The position numbers and the translations under genes were made by a program. The notes beneath the pieces were generated by a model. That model was not told the DNA's origin. It worked only from the letters and a program-made list of their open reading frames with translations, and ran no database searches. Positions 52,906 to 61,602 of a stretch of 64,000 nt of DNA are shown piece by piece. The DNA comes from HXMU1420-13 sp034669965 (lineage in GTDB: Bacteria; Bacteroidota; Rhodothermia; Balneolales; Balneolaceae): the NCBI GenBank assembly GCA_034669965.1, contig JAXMOK010000004.1:62001-126000 (forward strand), given 5' to 3'. How positions within the stretch are numbered: position 1 is the first letter of the stretch; every line of letters starts with the position of its first letter.

Positions 52906-53832
52906 ATGAAGAAAGTTTTAACCTCACCCTCGTCTATTGGTAAAATTGGACCTGAACCTTTTCAGTTACTTGAAGAAAATGGGTACGAAGTTATAAATAA
53001 TCCTTACGGAAGGAAACTAACAGAGGATGAGGTAATTGAATTAGCGTCTGATTGTGTAGGAATTGTTGCAGGTGTAGAACCATTAACACAAAAAGTGATG
53101 GATGCTCTAAAAAATCTAAGATGCATTAGTCGTGTAGGCGTAGGTATGGATAGCGTAGACCTTGAATATGCTAAAACCAAAGGGATTGTTGTAACAAATA
53201 CACCAAAAGGTCCAACTCAGGCTGTAGCTGAACTTGCACTTGGACTTACAATGTCTACATTAAGACAAATTCCGCAAGCTCATGATGACATGAAGGAACG
53301 GAAATGGATTAAAAGAACTGGTAATCTTTTATTAGGTAAGACTGTTGGGGTCATAGGATTAGGTAGCATTGGAAAAAAAACGGCCGAATTATTTAAAGCT
53401 CTAGGAAACGAAGTTATAGGCTTTGATCCTTATCCAGATACAGAATGGTTAAATAACACAGGTGTGAAGCTAACGAGCTTTGAGGAAACAATCTCAGCTT
53501 CAAATATTTTATTGCTACATGTACCTGGTAATGAGGATAAGTCTGCGGTTATAGGTAAAATGGAAATTGAACTTATGAAAGACGATGCCATTTTAATAAA
53601 TCTTGCAAGAGGTGGGGTAGTAGATGAAAATGCTCTTTATGATGCACTAACGAATAAAAAACTAGCTTCAGCGGCGGTTGATGTATTTTCGGTAGAACCC
53701 TATGATGGTAAATTATGTGAATTAGAAAACATTGTTTTAACACCACACTTAGGTTCATATGCAAAAGAAGGGAAACTCCAAATGGAAATTGATGCGGTAA
53801 AAAATTTGATTGAAGTACTCAATAATCATTAA
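52906..53832 (+). CDS. D-2-hydroxyacid dehydrogenase (phosphoglycerate-dehydrogenase-like)
   Basis: This 308-residue protein has NAD-binding GVIGLGSIGKKTAELF and the catalytic Arg/Glu/His set in LARGGVVDENAL, DVFSVEPYDG and TPHLGSYAKEG. It lacks the C-terminal ACT domain of serine-pathway SerA. The surrounding genes suggest that it oxidises or reduces a sugar-acid intermediate. It is 19 bases after the aldolase. Confidence 0.88.
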   Translation: MKKVLTSPSSIGKIGPEPFQLLEENGYEVINNPYGRKLTEDEVIELASDCVGIVAGVEPLTQKVMDALKNLRCISRVGVGMDSVDLEYAKTKGIVVTNTPKGPTQAVAELALGLTMSTLRQIPQAHDDMKERKWIKRTGNLLLGKTVGVIGLGSIGKKTAELFKALGNEVIGFDPYPDTEWLNNTGVKLTSFEETISASNILLLHVPGNEDKSAVIGKMEIELMKDDAILINLARGGVVDENALYDALTNKKLASAAVDVFSVEPYDGKLCELENIVLTPHLGSYAKEGKLQMEIDAVKNLIEVLNNH

Positions 53833-53994
53833 ATTGAATACTTAAAAATTGCATACGAAGTATTTTGGGGTATGAATCAGTAACCATTCATTATGGTAGT
53901 CGATAGATATGGGGATTTGCTAATATGAATACAAGGATTCTATTAGTATCTTTTGCCTTTTTTTTAAGAAACGAATAATAATTAATTCATTAAA

Positions 53995-54987
53995 ATGAGT
54001 ATACGTGTAGGAATAATCGGTTATGGCAAGATGGGGAAAACCCGTCATATGGCTTTTAAAGAAGATGGAAGAGGGGTGCTTATAGCAGTTTCTGAACCAA
54101 ATTTAGAGGGTTTAGATAAAGAGATCCCAAATTTATCTCACGATGAAATCATTGCACATCCAGATATTGATGCAATGATTATTTGTACGCCGAATTTTTT
54201 AAATAAAGATTTAACAATTCGTTCTTTAAGAGCAGGGAAACATGTGTTCTGTGAAAAACCTCCAGCTTTTACCGAAAATGATGTGATTGAAATTCGTGAA
54301 GCAGAAAAAGCTTCTAATAAGAAACTAATGTATGGCTTCAACCATCGACATCATGATAGTGTTATCCGAATGAAACAAATAGTTGATAGCGGTGAGTTCG
54401 GAAAAATAGTTTGGATGCGCGGTAGATATGGTAAAAGTGTTACCGAAGATTATTACGATAATTGGAGAGCTAAAAAAGATTTAGCCGGTGGCGGAATTTT
54501 AATTGATCAAGGAATACACATGCTAGATTTGTTTCTTCATCTTGCAGGTGATTTTGACAGAATTAAAGCTGAGGTTTCTAACTTGTATTGGAATTTGGAA
54601 GTAGAAGACAACGCTTTTGTAATTTTACGAAATACTGAAACTGGAATTGATGCATCATTGCATTCAACTATGAGCCAATGGAGACATTTGTTTAGTCTCG
54701 AAGTATTTATGGAACAAGGGTATATGGTACTGAATGGACTTATTACATCTTCTATGAGCTATGGTGAAGAGGTATTGTCGATTGCTAAAAACAGATCCGC
54801 TGCACCTGCTGCTACATGGAAAGATGAAGTCAAAACACAGTATATTGACGATCATAGCTGGAGATATGAGATGGAGCAGTTTTTTGATGCCATTACCAAT
54901 AATACTGACATTAAAATTGGTAATTCAGGGGATGCACAAAAGTTGATGAGAATTATCGATAAGATTTACGAAGACAAGAATTTTTAA
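53995..54987 (+). CDS. Gfo/Idh/MocA-family oxidoreductase
   Basis: This 330-residue NAD(P)-dependent sugar or cyclitol dehydrogenase has GIIGYGKMGKTRHMAF, CEKPPAF and GGILIDQGIHMLDLF (catalytic-region His). It is distinct from the WbpB homologue earlier in the window. It probably oxidises a ring hydroxyl in the pathway encoded by its neighbours. The 162-base space before it shows only AT-rich DNA and a short inverted repeat. Confidence 0.88.
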   Translation: MSIRVGIIGYGKMGKTRHMAFKEDGRGVLIAVSEPNLEGLDKEIPNLSHDEIIAHPDIDAMIICTPNFLNKDLTIRSLRAGKHVFCEKPPAFTENDVIEIREAEKASNKKLMYGFNHRHHDSVIRMKQIVDSGEFGKIVWMRGRYGKSVTEDYYDNWRAKKDLAGGGILIDQGIHMLDLFLHLAGDFDRIKAEVSNLYWNLEVEDNAFVILRNTETGIDASLHSTMSQWRHLFSLEVFMEQGYMVLNGLITSSMSYGEEVLSIAKNRSAAPAATWKDEVKTQYIDDHSWRYEMEQFFDAITNNTDIKIGNSGDAQKLMRIIDKIYEDKNF

Positions 54988-55005
54988 AAACTAATAACCT
55001 ACTAA

Positions 55006-55605
55006 ATGAGAAAAGAAAAATTAATAAATCACGTAAACGATTATCAACGTAAATTAAATGATTTATTTGAGCAAATCGATTTTGACGTTTTAGAACAAAT
55101 TACGGCAGCTATTGTAAATGCCTATAAGAACGAAAAAACAATTTATATAGCCGGAAATGGTGGTAGCGCCGCAACCGCATCGCATTATAAAGTTGATCTG
55201 GGATTTTTTGTTCGCTATTTCAAAAAGAAGAGAATTAAAGTTCAAAGTCTGACCGATCAAAGCCCTTTAATGACGGCGATTGGAAATGATAACTCTTACG
55301 AAGAAGTTTTTACGCAACAGATGCAAGATTACTTTGGAGAAGGGGATGTACTAATTGCTATTTCTGCAAGCGGTAACTCTATGAATGTAGTTAAAGCGGC
55401 TGAATATGCAACTGAACTTGGCGGTAAATCTATAGGATTAGTTGGTTTTGAAGGTGGGAAACTAAAAGATGCTTGCGATATCTGCCTCTTTACTCCAAAC
55501 CCAAAGGGTGATTACGGCCCAATAGAAGATTTACACATGATTATTTGTCATATGTTGGTTTCATACCTCAGAGAAGACGAAGAATTTATGAGTCTCTATG
55601 AATAA
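55006..55605 (+). CDS. SIS-domain phosphosugar isomerase, GmhA-like
   Basis: This 199-residue protein has the SIS motifs GNGGSAATASHYKVDL and SASGNSMNVVKA and the GmhA-type C-terminal motif GPIEDLHMIICHML. GmhA converts sedoheptulose 7-phosphate to heptose 7-phosphate. The transaldolase gene two kilobases downstream could make the sedoheptulose phosphate. No heptose kinase/adenylyltransferase is nearby, so the product may go a different way. Its stop overlaps the SDR start. Confidence 0.87.
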   Translation: MRKEKLINHVNDYQRKLNDLFEQIDFDVLEQITAAIVNAYKNEKTIYIAGNGGSAATASHYKVDLGFFVRYFKKKRIKVQSLTDQSPLMTAIGNDNSYEEVFTQQMQDYFGEGDVLIAISASGNSMNVVKAAEYATELGGKSIGLVGFEGGKLKDACDICLFTPNPKGDYGPIEDLHMIICHMLVSYLREDEEFMSLYE

Positions 55606-56353
55606 GAATGCTTTTGACTTTTCTGGTCAAACTGTATTGATTACCGGTGCAACCCGTGGGATTGGCAAAGAAACTGCAAAGTTATTTCTAAAACACAACG
55701 CAAGCGTAATTGTTACTGGAACTTCAGTTGAGGCTAATTCAGAGCTTATAAATGAACTTTCTGATTTAGGTACAGTTTATTATGAGTCTGCAAATTTCAT
55801 GTCTGAAGCTGGAATCAATGATTTTATTACCAGATTGGATAAATATGATAGAATTGATGTTTGTGTTAACAATGCAGGTATAAATTTATTAAATGAGGTA
55901 GAAGACATTACTGATGAAGATTACAAATCTGTACTATCAGTTAATCTTGATGCTCCTGTAAAAATATCTCGCTATCTCGCAAAACGAATGAAGACCCAAA
56001 AATATGGTCGCATCGTTAATGTAGCTTCTATTTGGAGTGTAATTACACGTCCAGCAAGAGCTGTATATACGATAACTAAAAATGCTTTAGTTGGATTAAC
56101 CCAAACGATGGGTATTGAACTTGCATCTTCCGGGGTTTTAGTAAATGCAATTTCACCAGGATTTACGCTAACCGAGCTTACTAAAACAACAAATACTAAG
56201 GCACAGTTAATTGAAATAAATAAAAAGATTCCAATTAACAGAATGGCAAAGCCAATTGAAATGGGATATACCATATTATTCTTAAGTTCAAAAGAAAATT
56301 CTTACATGACAGGGCAAAATTTAGTAGTAGATGGAGGTTTTACCAATGTCTGA
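55598..56353 (+). CDS. Short-chain dehydrogenase/reductase
   Basis: This 251-residue classical SDR has TGATRGIGKETAKLF, NNAGIN, the Ser in NVASIWSV, catalytic YTITK, and a GGFTNV C-terminus of the FabG-like type. In this run it likely reduces a keto group of a sugar acid or cyclitol. Its start overlaps the isomerase gene and its stop overlaps the cyclase gene (ATGTCTGA), so translation of the three is coupled. Confidence 0.92.
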   Translation: MNKNAFDFSGQTVLITGATRGIGKETAKLFLKHNASVIVTGTSVEANSELINELSDLGTVYYESANFMSEAGINDFITRLDKYDRIDVCVNNAGINLLNEVEDITDEDYKSVLSVNLDAPVKISRYLAKRMKTQKYGRIVNVASIWSVITRPARAVYTITKNALVGLTQTMGIELASSGVLVNAISPGFTLTELTKTTNTKAQLIEINKKIPINRMAKPIEMGYTILFLSSKENSYMTGQNLVVDGGFTNV

Positions 56354-57410
56354 TTCATTTATTGTTAAATCCTCAATTAAGAATTACGAAGTTCAATTAA
56401 TTAATTCCATTGAAAATAAACTAAATGAAGTTTATAAAGATGGGGATTGTATCATTGTTGATGAGATTCTAATTGAGCTTAATTCTGAACTCAGTAATAC
56501 ACTTTCAGGTAAAAATGTAATAGCAATTGAAGCACTTGAGAAAACTAAAAGTTATGAAGGTGTAATACCTTTCATAGATAAATTGATTAAGAGTGGCTTT
56601 AAAAGAAATAATAGAATAATTGCTATTGGTGGAGGGATAACACAAGATGTATCAGCGTATATCTCCTCAATGCTTTACCGAGGCGTAGGCTGGATTTTTT
56701 TCCCTACAACCTTACTGGCACAAGGGGATAGTTGTATTGGTAGCAAAACTTCTATTAATTTCAGAGAATTCAAGAATCAATTAGGTGGGTTTTATCCACC
56801 AATATCCATATACATTGATCCTAAAATTCTTAAATCCTTAGACGAACGAGATATTCGTTCTGGTGTAGGAGAAATGGCGCATTATTATTTTGTTTCAGGT
56901 CCTGAAGATGTGGAATATTTTAAGAAGGAATTTGAAACTGCACTTAATAATCAGTCCAATTTAAAAGAACTAATTTTAAAGAGCTTGTCTATCAAAAAAG
57001 ATTACATTGAAATTGATGAGTTCGATAAAAAAGAAAGAATTGTATTCAATTACGGGCATACCTTTGGTCATGCAATTGAAAGCATTACAAATTATGGTAT
57101 TCCACATGGGGTAGCAGTTTCATTTGGAATGGACATGGCTAACTATATTTCCTACAAAAAAAACTATATCACTTTTGACGATTTTAAAAGTGCGAGAAGT
57201 ATTTTTCAAACAATTTGGAAAGGTTACTCAATTGAGGATATAGAGATAGAAGCATTGCTTAATGCAATGCAAAAGGATAAAAAGAATGAGAATGGTAAGC
57301 TTGGCCTCATTTTAACGAAAGGGTGGGGTAATATGTTTAAAGACCTAACAGACCCTGATGATACATTTGTATCATGGATGAACGAATACGTAGAAAAATT
57401 TCACAAGTAA
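56346..57410 (+). CDS. 3-dehydroquinate-synthase-like sugar phosphate cyclase
   Basis: The ATG at 56346 (MSDSFIVK) is favoured because it overlaps the SDR stop. The roughly 354-residue protein keeps GGGITQD, PTTLLAQGDSCIGSKT, FKNQLGGFYPP and FNYGHTFGHAIE, with the metal ligands. In the AEVIK motif of AroB, however, it reads GEMAH (Glu176, His179), replacing a substrate lysine. HGVAV replaces HGEAV. It is therefore probably not a housekeeping AroB but a related cyclase (such as those acting on heptulose 7-phosphate). The transaldolase follows at once. Confidence 0.85.
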   Translation: MSDSFIVKSSIKNYEVQLINSIENKLNEVYKDGDCIIVDEILIELNSELSNTLSGKNVIAIEALEKTKSYEGVIPFIDKLIKSGFKRNNRIIAIGGGITQDVSAYISSMLYRGVGWIFFPTTLLAQGDSCIGSKTSINFREFKNQLGGFYPPISIYIDPKILKSLDERDIRSGVGEMAHYYFVSGPEDVEYFKKEFETALNNQSNLKELILKSLSIKKDYIEIDEFDKKERIVFNYGHTFGHAIESITNYGIPHGVAVSFGMDMANYISYKKNYITFDDFKSARSIFQTIWKGYSIEDIEIEALLNAMQKDKKNENGKLGLILTKGWGNMFKDLTDPDDTFVSWMNEYVEKFHK

Positions 57411-57424
57411 TACTAAAAAACATA

Positions 57425-58375
57425 GTGAATACACTAGAAGCACTAAAAAAGCATACTAAAATAGTAGCAGACACAGGGGATTTTGAATCGATAGAAAAAT
57501 TCAGCCCGTTAGACGCAACGACTAACCCATCCTTAATTTTAAAGTCTACTAAATCAGGTAAATACAATTATCTTGTTGATAATGCAATTAAAGCATCTTC
57601 TAAAGGTAATAGTACTTTTAATGTTGAAGATGTACTAGATTATTTAAGTGTATTTTTCGGACTTGAGATCTTAAAAAAAATACCAGGTCGAGTATCTACA
57701 GAAGTAAATGCAGATTTATCTTTTAATAAGCAAAAAACTATCGATAAAGCAAGAAAACTTATATCTATTTACGGTGAATATGGTGTAGATAAAAGTCGGA
57801 TTCTTATTAAAATTGCTTCGACTTGGGAAGGAATTAAAGCTGCAGAAATATTAGAAAGTGAAGGTATTCATACTAATCTAACTCTTCTCTTTAGTAAAGT
57901 TCAGGCAATTGCTTGCGCAGAAGCTGGGGTTACATTAATCTCTCCATTCGTTGGAAGAATCTATGACTGGTATAAGAAAAATAACCCTGAAGATAATTTT
58001 GATTCTGAAAATGATCCGGGCGTTTTATCAGTGAAGGAAATTTTTAATTATTTTAAAAAATTCGATTATAACACAGAAATTATGGGAGCTAGTTTTAGAA
58101 ACACCTCTCAAATTTTAGAACTGGCAGGTTGTGATTTATTAACAATATCTCCAGAATTATTAGATAGCTTATCAAATAGTAATGATGAAGTAGTTCCCAA
58201 ACTAACTGTTGCTAAAGCGAAAGATTTACCAATTCATAAAGTGGACATTACTGAAGAATATTTCAGGTGGCAGATGAATGAAGATGAAATGGCGACAGAA
58301 AAATTATCACAAGGCATTCGCGTATTCAATAACGACTTAGTCAAATTGAAGAAATTAATTAATAATATTTTGTGA
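57425..58375 (+). CDS. tal: Transaldolase
   Basis: The GTG at 57425 aligns with the N-terminus of TalB; an ATG at 57374 inside the cyclase gene is the alternative. The protein has IVADTGDFESI, DATTNPSLIL, the Schiff-base lysine in RILIKIASTWEGI, and GRIYDWYKK. It exchanges dihydroxyacetone units and makes or uses sedoheptulose 7-phosphate. A transaldolase inside a polysaccharide locus, next to a cyclase and a GmhA-like isomerase, suggests dedicated supply of a seven-carbon phosphate. Confidence 0.92.
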   Translation: MNTLEALKKHTKIVADTGDFESIEKFSPLDATTNPSLILKSTKSGKYNYLVDNAIKASSKGNSTFNVEDVLDYLSVFFGLEILKKIPGRVSTEVNADLSFNKQKTIDKARKLISIYGEYGVDKSRILIKIASTWEGIKAAEILESEGIHTNLTLLFSKVQAIACAEAGVTLISPFVGRIYDWYKKNNPEDNFDSENDPGVLSVKEIFNYFKKFDYNTEIMGASFRNTSQILELAGCDLLTISPELLDSLSNSNDEVVPKLTVAKAKDLPIHKVDITEEYFRWQMNEDEMATEKLSQGIRVFNNDLVKLKKLINNIL

Positions 58376-58427
58376 GAGTTGCGTAGAAGTTTAGTAGGGA
58401 TTTCTCAATTCAAAGGAGTAAAGAATT

Positions 58428-58880
58428 ATGATTGTAGATAAAATAGAGAATATAGGATTGTATAAAGGGCTATCTGAAGATATATACGAAGGTCTTAAAT
58501 TTGTGCAAAATGCCAATGCTGACCTAGATTTAGGAGAGTATAAAGTCAATAAAAAGGTAAAAGCGATAGTTAGTGAGTATATGACTATTGAACATTTTGA
58601 AAGAGGTTATGAGGCACATAAACACGTAATTGATATACAATATCCACTAGTGGGTTTAGAAATGGTTAAATGGTCGCCGATTGAAGATATGGACATCAAT
58701 ATTCCATACGATGTAGAAAAAGACAGAACATTCTATAAGAATCCACATAAACAGGGCACAAATGTAACTATAGGAAATGGAGTGTTTGCTGTTATGTTTC
58801 CGAAAGATGGTCATGCTCCTCAGCATTATGTTGGAAAACCTGAGCTTATTAAAAAGCTTACGATGAAAATTTCTATTTAG
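58428..58880 (+). CDS. YhcH/YjgK/YiaL family protein (NanQ-like anomerase)
   Basis: This 150-residue cupin-like protein has EAHKHVIDIQYPLVG and FAVMFPKDGHAPQHYVGKP, the metal-binding histidine pattern of the YhcH/DUF386 family. The E. coli member YhcH (NanQ) is reported to speed sialic-acid anomerisation. Placed 6 bases before a CMP-sugar synthetase-like gene, it may present the right anomer of a ulosonic acid for activation. Confidence 0.88.
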   Translation: MIVDKIENIGLYKGLSEDIYEGLKFVQNANADLDLGEYKVNKKVKAIVSEYMTIEHFERGYEAHKHVIDIQYPLVGLEMVKWSPIEDMDINIPYDVEKDRTFYKNPHKQGTNVTIGNGVFAVMFPKDGHAPQHYVGKPELIKKLTMKISI

Positions 58881-58886
58881 AGTGTA

Positions 58887-59570
58887 ATGGACAAACCATC
58901 GATTACTGCTTTGATTTTTATGAAAGGATACTCAGAAAGAGTACCTCGGAAAAACTTGAGAGAGTTTTATGGGAAACCATTACTATTTTGGATTCTTGAG
59001 AGTCTGAATCGTTCAAAGTGGATCAATTCTGTAATTATTAATACAGATTCAGAGGAGATTGCAGAGACTGCATTAAAATATTTTGATGTCAAAATTCATA
59101 TGAGGCCAGAATATTTGCTAACCATTACTAGCAATGAAGCGAACCAAATTATGGAATATGATATAAAAAATTCTGATGCCGATTATTATCTGCAAACTCA
59201 TAGCACTAATCCACTTTTAAAAACTGAAACGATTGACAGATCAATAGAAAGGTTTATTAATCAGGATAAGTGTGATAGCCTGATGGGGGTGACCGAGCTT
59301 AAGACCCGTCTATATTGGCCGGATGGTAAAGGCATAAATCACGATCCCAAAAAACTAATTAAAACTCAGGAACTTCCACCTGTATATGAGGAAAATTCTT
59401 GTATTTATATGTTTTCCAGAGAAATGTTTTTGAACAAGAAACAAAGAATTGGTGATAATCCTTTACTTTTTCCAATAAATCCTATTGAAGCTGTTGATAT
59501 TGACGAAGAAAGTGATTTTTTAATTGCTGAATCTATTAAACGATATATAGAAGAAAGAGAACAAGCATGA
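58887..59570 (+). CDS. CMP-sugar synthetase-like (acylneuraminate cytidylyltransferase family)
   Basis: This 227-residue NeuA/KdsB-like protein begins ALIFMKGYSERVPRKNLREFYGKPLLF, which carries the CTP-binding R/K-N pattern. LQTHSTNPLL and ENSCIYMFSREMF follow. It should activate a 2-keto sugar acid as its CMP derivative. No NeuB-type synthase is present in the window, so the acid is probably made another way, perhaps by the HpaI aldolase. The next gene starts within its stop (ATGA). Confidence 0.88.
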   Translation: MDKPSITALIFMKGYSERVPRKNLREFYGKPLLFWILESLNRSKWINSVIINTDSEEIAETALKYFDVKIHMRPEYLLTITSNEANQIMEYDIKNSDADYYLQTHSTNPLLKTETIDRSIERFINQDKCDSLMGVTELKTRLYWPDGKGINHDPKKLIKTQELPPVYEENSCIYMFSREMFLNKKQRIGDNPLLFPINPIEAVDIDEESDFLIAESIKRYIEEREQA

Positions 59571-60226
59571 AGGTAAGTTATCTGTCACATTCACTCACTA
59601 CTGATACCCCAAGCTATGGGAATAGAGATCAGGTTATTCTCGATAAAAAAAGTTCAATAGAGGCTGGAGATACATCCAATACAACAGATCTGAGATTGAC
59701 AAACAATCATATAGGTACTCACTTCGATGTTCCTAATCATTTCTATGATGATGGAAAAACCATAACAGACATTAATCCTTCCGAATGGTTTTTTGAGAAT
59801 GTTAAATTAATTGATGTTAAATGTGAGAAAGGCAGATTAATTGATACCAACGATTTTAAAGCTTTTAATATTCCTGTTGGTACAGATTTTTTAATTATCA
59901 GAACAGGATTTGAAAAATTTAGAGAGCAGGATGTTTACTGGAATGCATATCCGGGAATCTCAGAAAAAGCATGTGAATATCTTAGAAGTGAATTTCCAAA
60001 TCTTAGAGCCATTGGGTTCGACTTTATTTCTCTTACATCACCACTTTTTAAGCCGGAAGGGAAGGCGGCACATTTAGCTTTGCTTGATGAAAGGAATAGT
60101 TCCTTTGTATTAATAATTGAGGATATGAAAATTGCACATTTAACAAAGGACCCAGAAAAACTAATTATTGCCCCATTACTAGTTGAAAAAGGAAATGGCG
60201 GACCGGTAACTATCTTTGCTTATTAA
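59567..60226 (+). CDS. Cyclase-family metal hydrolase (kynurenine-formamidase-like)
   Basis: This 219-residue protein has the family motif NNHIGTHFDVPNHF (H-x-G-T-H-x-D) and a later DFISLTSPLF. Family members hydrolyse formamides, cyclic amides or lactones. Here it could open a lactone or remove an N-acyl group of the sugar acid. It is translationally coupled to the CMP-sugar synthetase-like gene, which is an unusual partner for it. Confidence 0.85.
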   Translation: MKVSYLSHSLTTDTPSYGNRDQVILDKKSSIEAGDTSNTTDLRLTNNHIGTHFDVPNHFYDDGKTITDINPSEWFFENVKLIDVKCEKGRLIDTNDFKAFNIPVGTDFLIIRTGFEKFREQDVYWNAYPGISEKACEYLRSEFPNLRAIGFDFISLTSPLFKPEGKAAHLALLDERNSSFVLIIEDMKIAHLTKDPEKLIIAPLLVEKGNGGPVTIFAY

Positions 60227-60233
60227 AAAAATT

Positions 60234-61352
60234 ATGAAAGTAATTTTTTTTGAAATTGATGCCGTTAATGTGAAAAGGTACTATTTAGATGTATTGCCTG
60301 ATATAGTTCAAAATTCAGATGTTAGTATTTTAATAGAGAGTAGGGAGGAGGCGGAAAAACTAAAGGAGCTAAACAGTAACTCTCAGATAATAATATTAGC
60401 TGATAAAACTATTTCTTTTTTAGAAAACTTGATTAATGACGTTGACATTTTATTTATTAATGGGCAACGAGTTCCTGATATTATGCTAACCTTGTTAGCG
60501 AATAAGGTGAATACTAGAACAGTTTATATCCAACATGGTATGTATATACCATATATGAAACGTGGAATCCTTTTCTATTTTAAAAGCTTGTTTAAATCAT
60601 TTCGTTATTTACGATATTCGCTTTTAGCAACAAAAATAGATGGAAATGCTACTTTATTTTTCAAATTAATCAGATCTCATTTAATCGATGGGGTTCGTGA
60701 GTATAAGTTTAATAATTATTTTGGTTATCCAGATGTTTCATTTGTTTTTTCTGAATACTGGAAAATATGGCATAATGAACACTACTTTAAAGATGATTAC
60801 AATAATTTTATAATTGCAGGAAATCCAGAACTTTTAAGATTTAAACAAGAGAAATATAGTTCAAATTACATTGTCTACTGCTATCAAACATTGATTGAAG
60901 ATGGTCGAATTGAGAAAAAATACTTAATTGATAAGATTGAAGAAATAATAAGCTGGGTGGAAAGTAAAAATAAGCTCCTAATAGTAAAATCTCACCCTAG
61001 AATGTCAAGAGAAATTAGAAAGTATTTTAATGACAAGAATATTGAATTAGTTGATAATATACTTCCAGTTACCAATATTGTAATTGGTCATTATTCATCT
61101 TTAATGCCATTGTGGGCGTATTATGGATCGAATGTATTTAGTTTAAAACTGGATGGACATTACAACAATATTGATGAGAGTATTAATAAAACCTCTTTTA
61201 GTATAGAATCATTAGACCAAATTTTAATCCATTGGAATAAGGCTGATAGATTGCCCAATTCTATTAAGGAAAATGTTAAATACTATTTTAATTATGATCT
61301 AGAATTTTCACCAGTAATATGGAATCAAATACAAAAGTTAGCTAACAAATAA
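60234..61352 (+). CDS. GT-B-like transferase (CDP-glycerol / polysialyltransferase-like)
   Basis: The ATG at 60234 (MKVIFFEIDAV) is preferred to a TTG at 60216 that overlaps the hydrolase gene. The roughly 372-residue protein has TVYIQHGMYIPYM and, in the C-terminal donor domain, LIVKSHPRMSREI and NIVIGHYSSLMPLWAYYGSNVFSL. The HP and S/T-rich H-x-S-S motifs are those of CDP-glycerol phosphotransferases and bacterial sialyl/KDO transferases. It could therefore use the CMP sugar activated two genes upstream. Confidence 0.72.
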   Translation: MKVIFFEIDAVNVKRYYLDVLPDIVQNSDVSILIESREEAEKLKELNSNSQIIILADKTISFLENLINDVDILFINGQRVPDIMLTLLANKVNTRTVYIQHGMYIPYMKRGILFYFKSLFKSFRYLRYSLLATKIDGNATLFFKLIRSHLIDGVREYKFNNYFGYPDVSFVFSEYWKIWHNEHYFKDDYNNFIIAGNPELLRFKQEKYSSNYIVYCYQTLIEDGRIEKKYLIDKIEEIISWVESKNKLLIVKSHPRMSREIRKYFNDKNIELVDNILPVTNIVIGHYSSLMPLWAYYGSNVFSLKLDGHYNNIDESINKTSFSIESLDQILIHWNKADRLPNSIKENVKYYFNYDLEFSPVIWNQIQKLANK

Positions 61353-61430
61353 TAATATTTTATAAAGAAACTGGTTTCAAGCCTATCTAATTGATACAAT
61401 AAACCTTGGTTAAGCTTAGGGTATTAGTTT

Positions 61431-61452
61431 TTGAATAATAATATTTATTCAA
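61431..61452. promoter_or_regulatory. Palindrome in the 250-base space before the initiating transferase
   Basis: TTGAATAA (61431-61438) and TTATTCAA (61445-61452) are perfect arms around 6 bases, nested within AAACCTT and AAGGTTT further out. It may be a regulator site or an RNA hairpin. The rest of 61353-61602 shows nothing that I can name. Confidence 0.35.
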
Positions 61453-61602
61453 TCTAAGGTTTAAAAAAGGTTCTATCATCGACAGATTTGGTATAACTAG
61501 CAAAATTGGAAAATGAATGAGAATATTTGGAAAGCCTAATATGAAAATCAATACATCAGTTAAAATAAATCTTTATATTCTGCCCAACCATTTTTAACGG
61601 CT

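Noticed and set aside
52906..53832. Serine-pathway phosphoglycerate dehydrogenase (serA)
   Set aside because: It lacks the regulatory C-terminal domain and lies in a sugar-precursor run, so a dedicated role is more likely.
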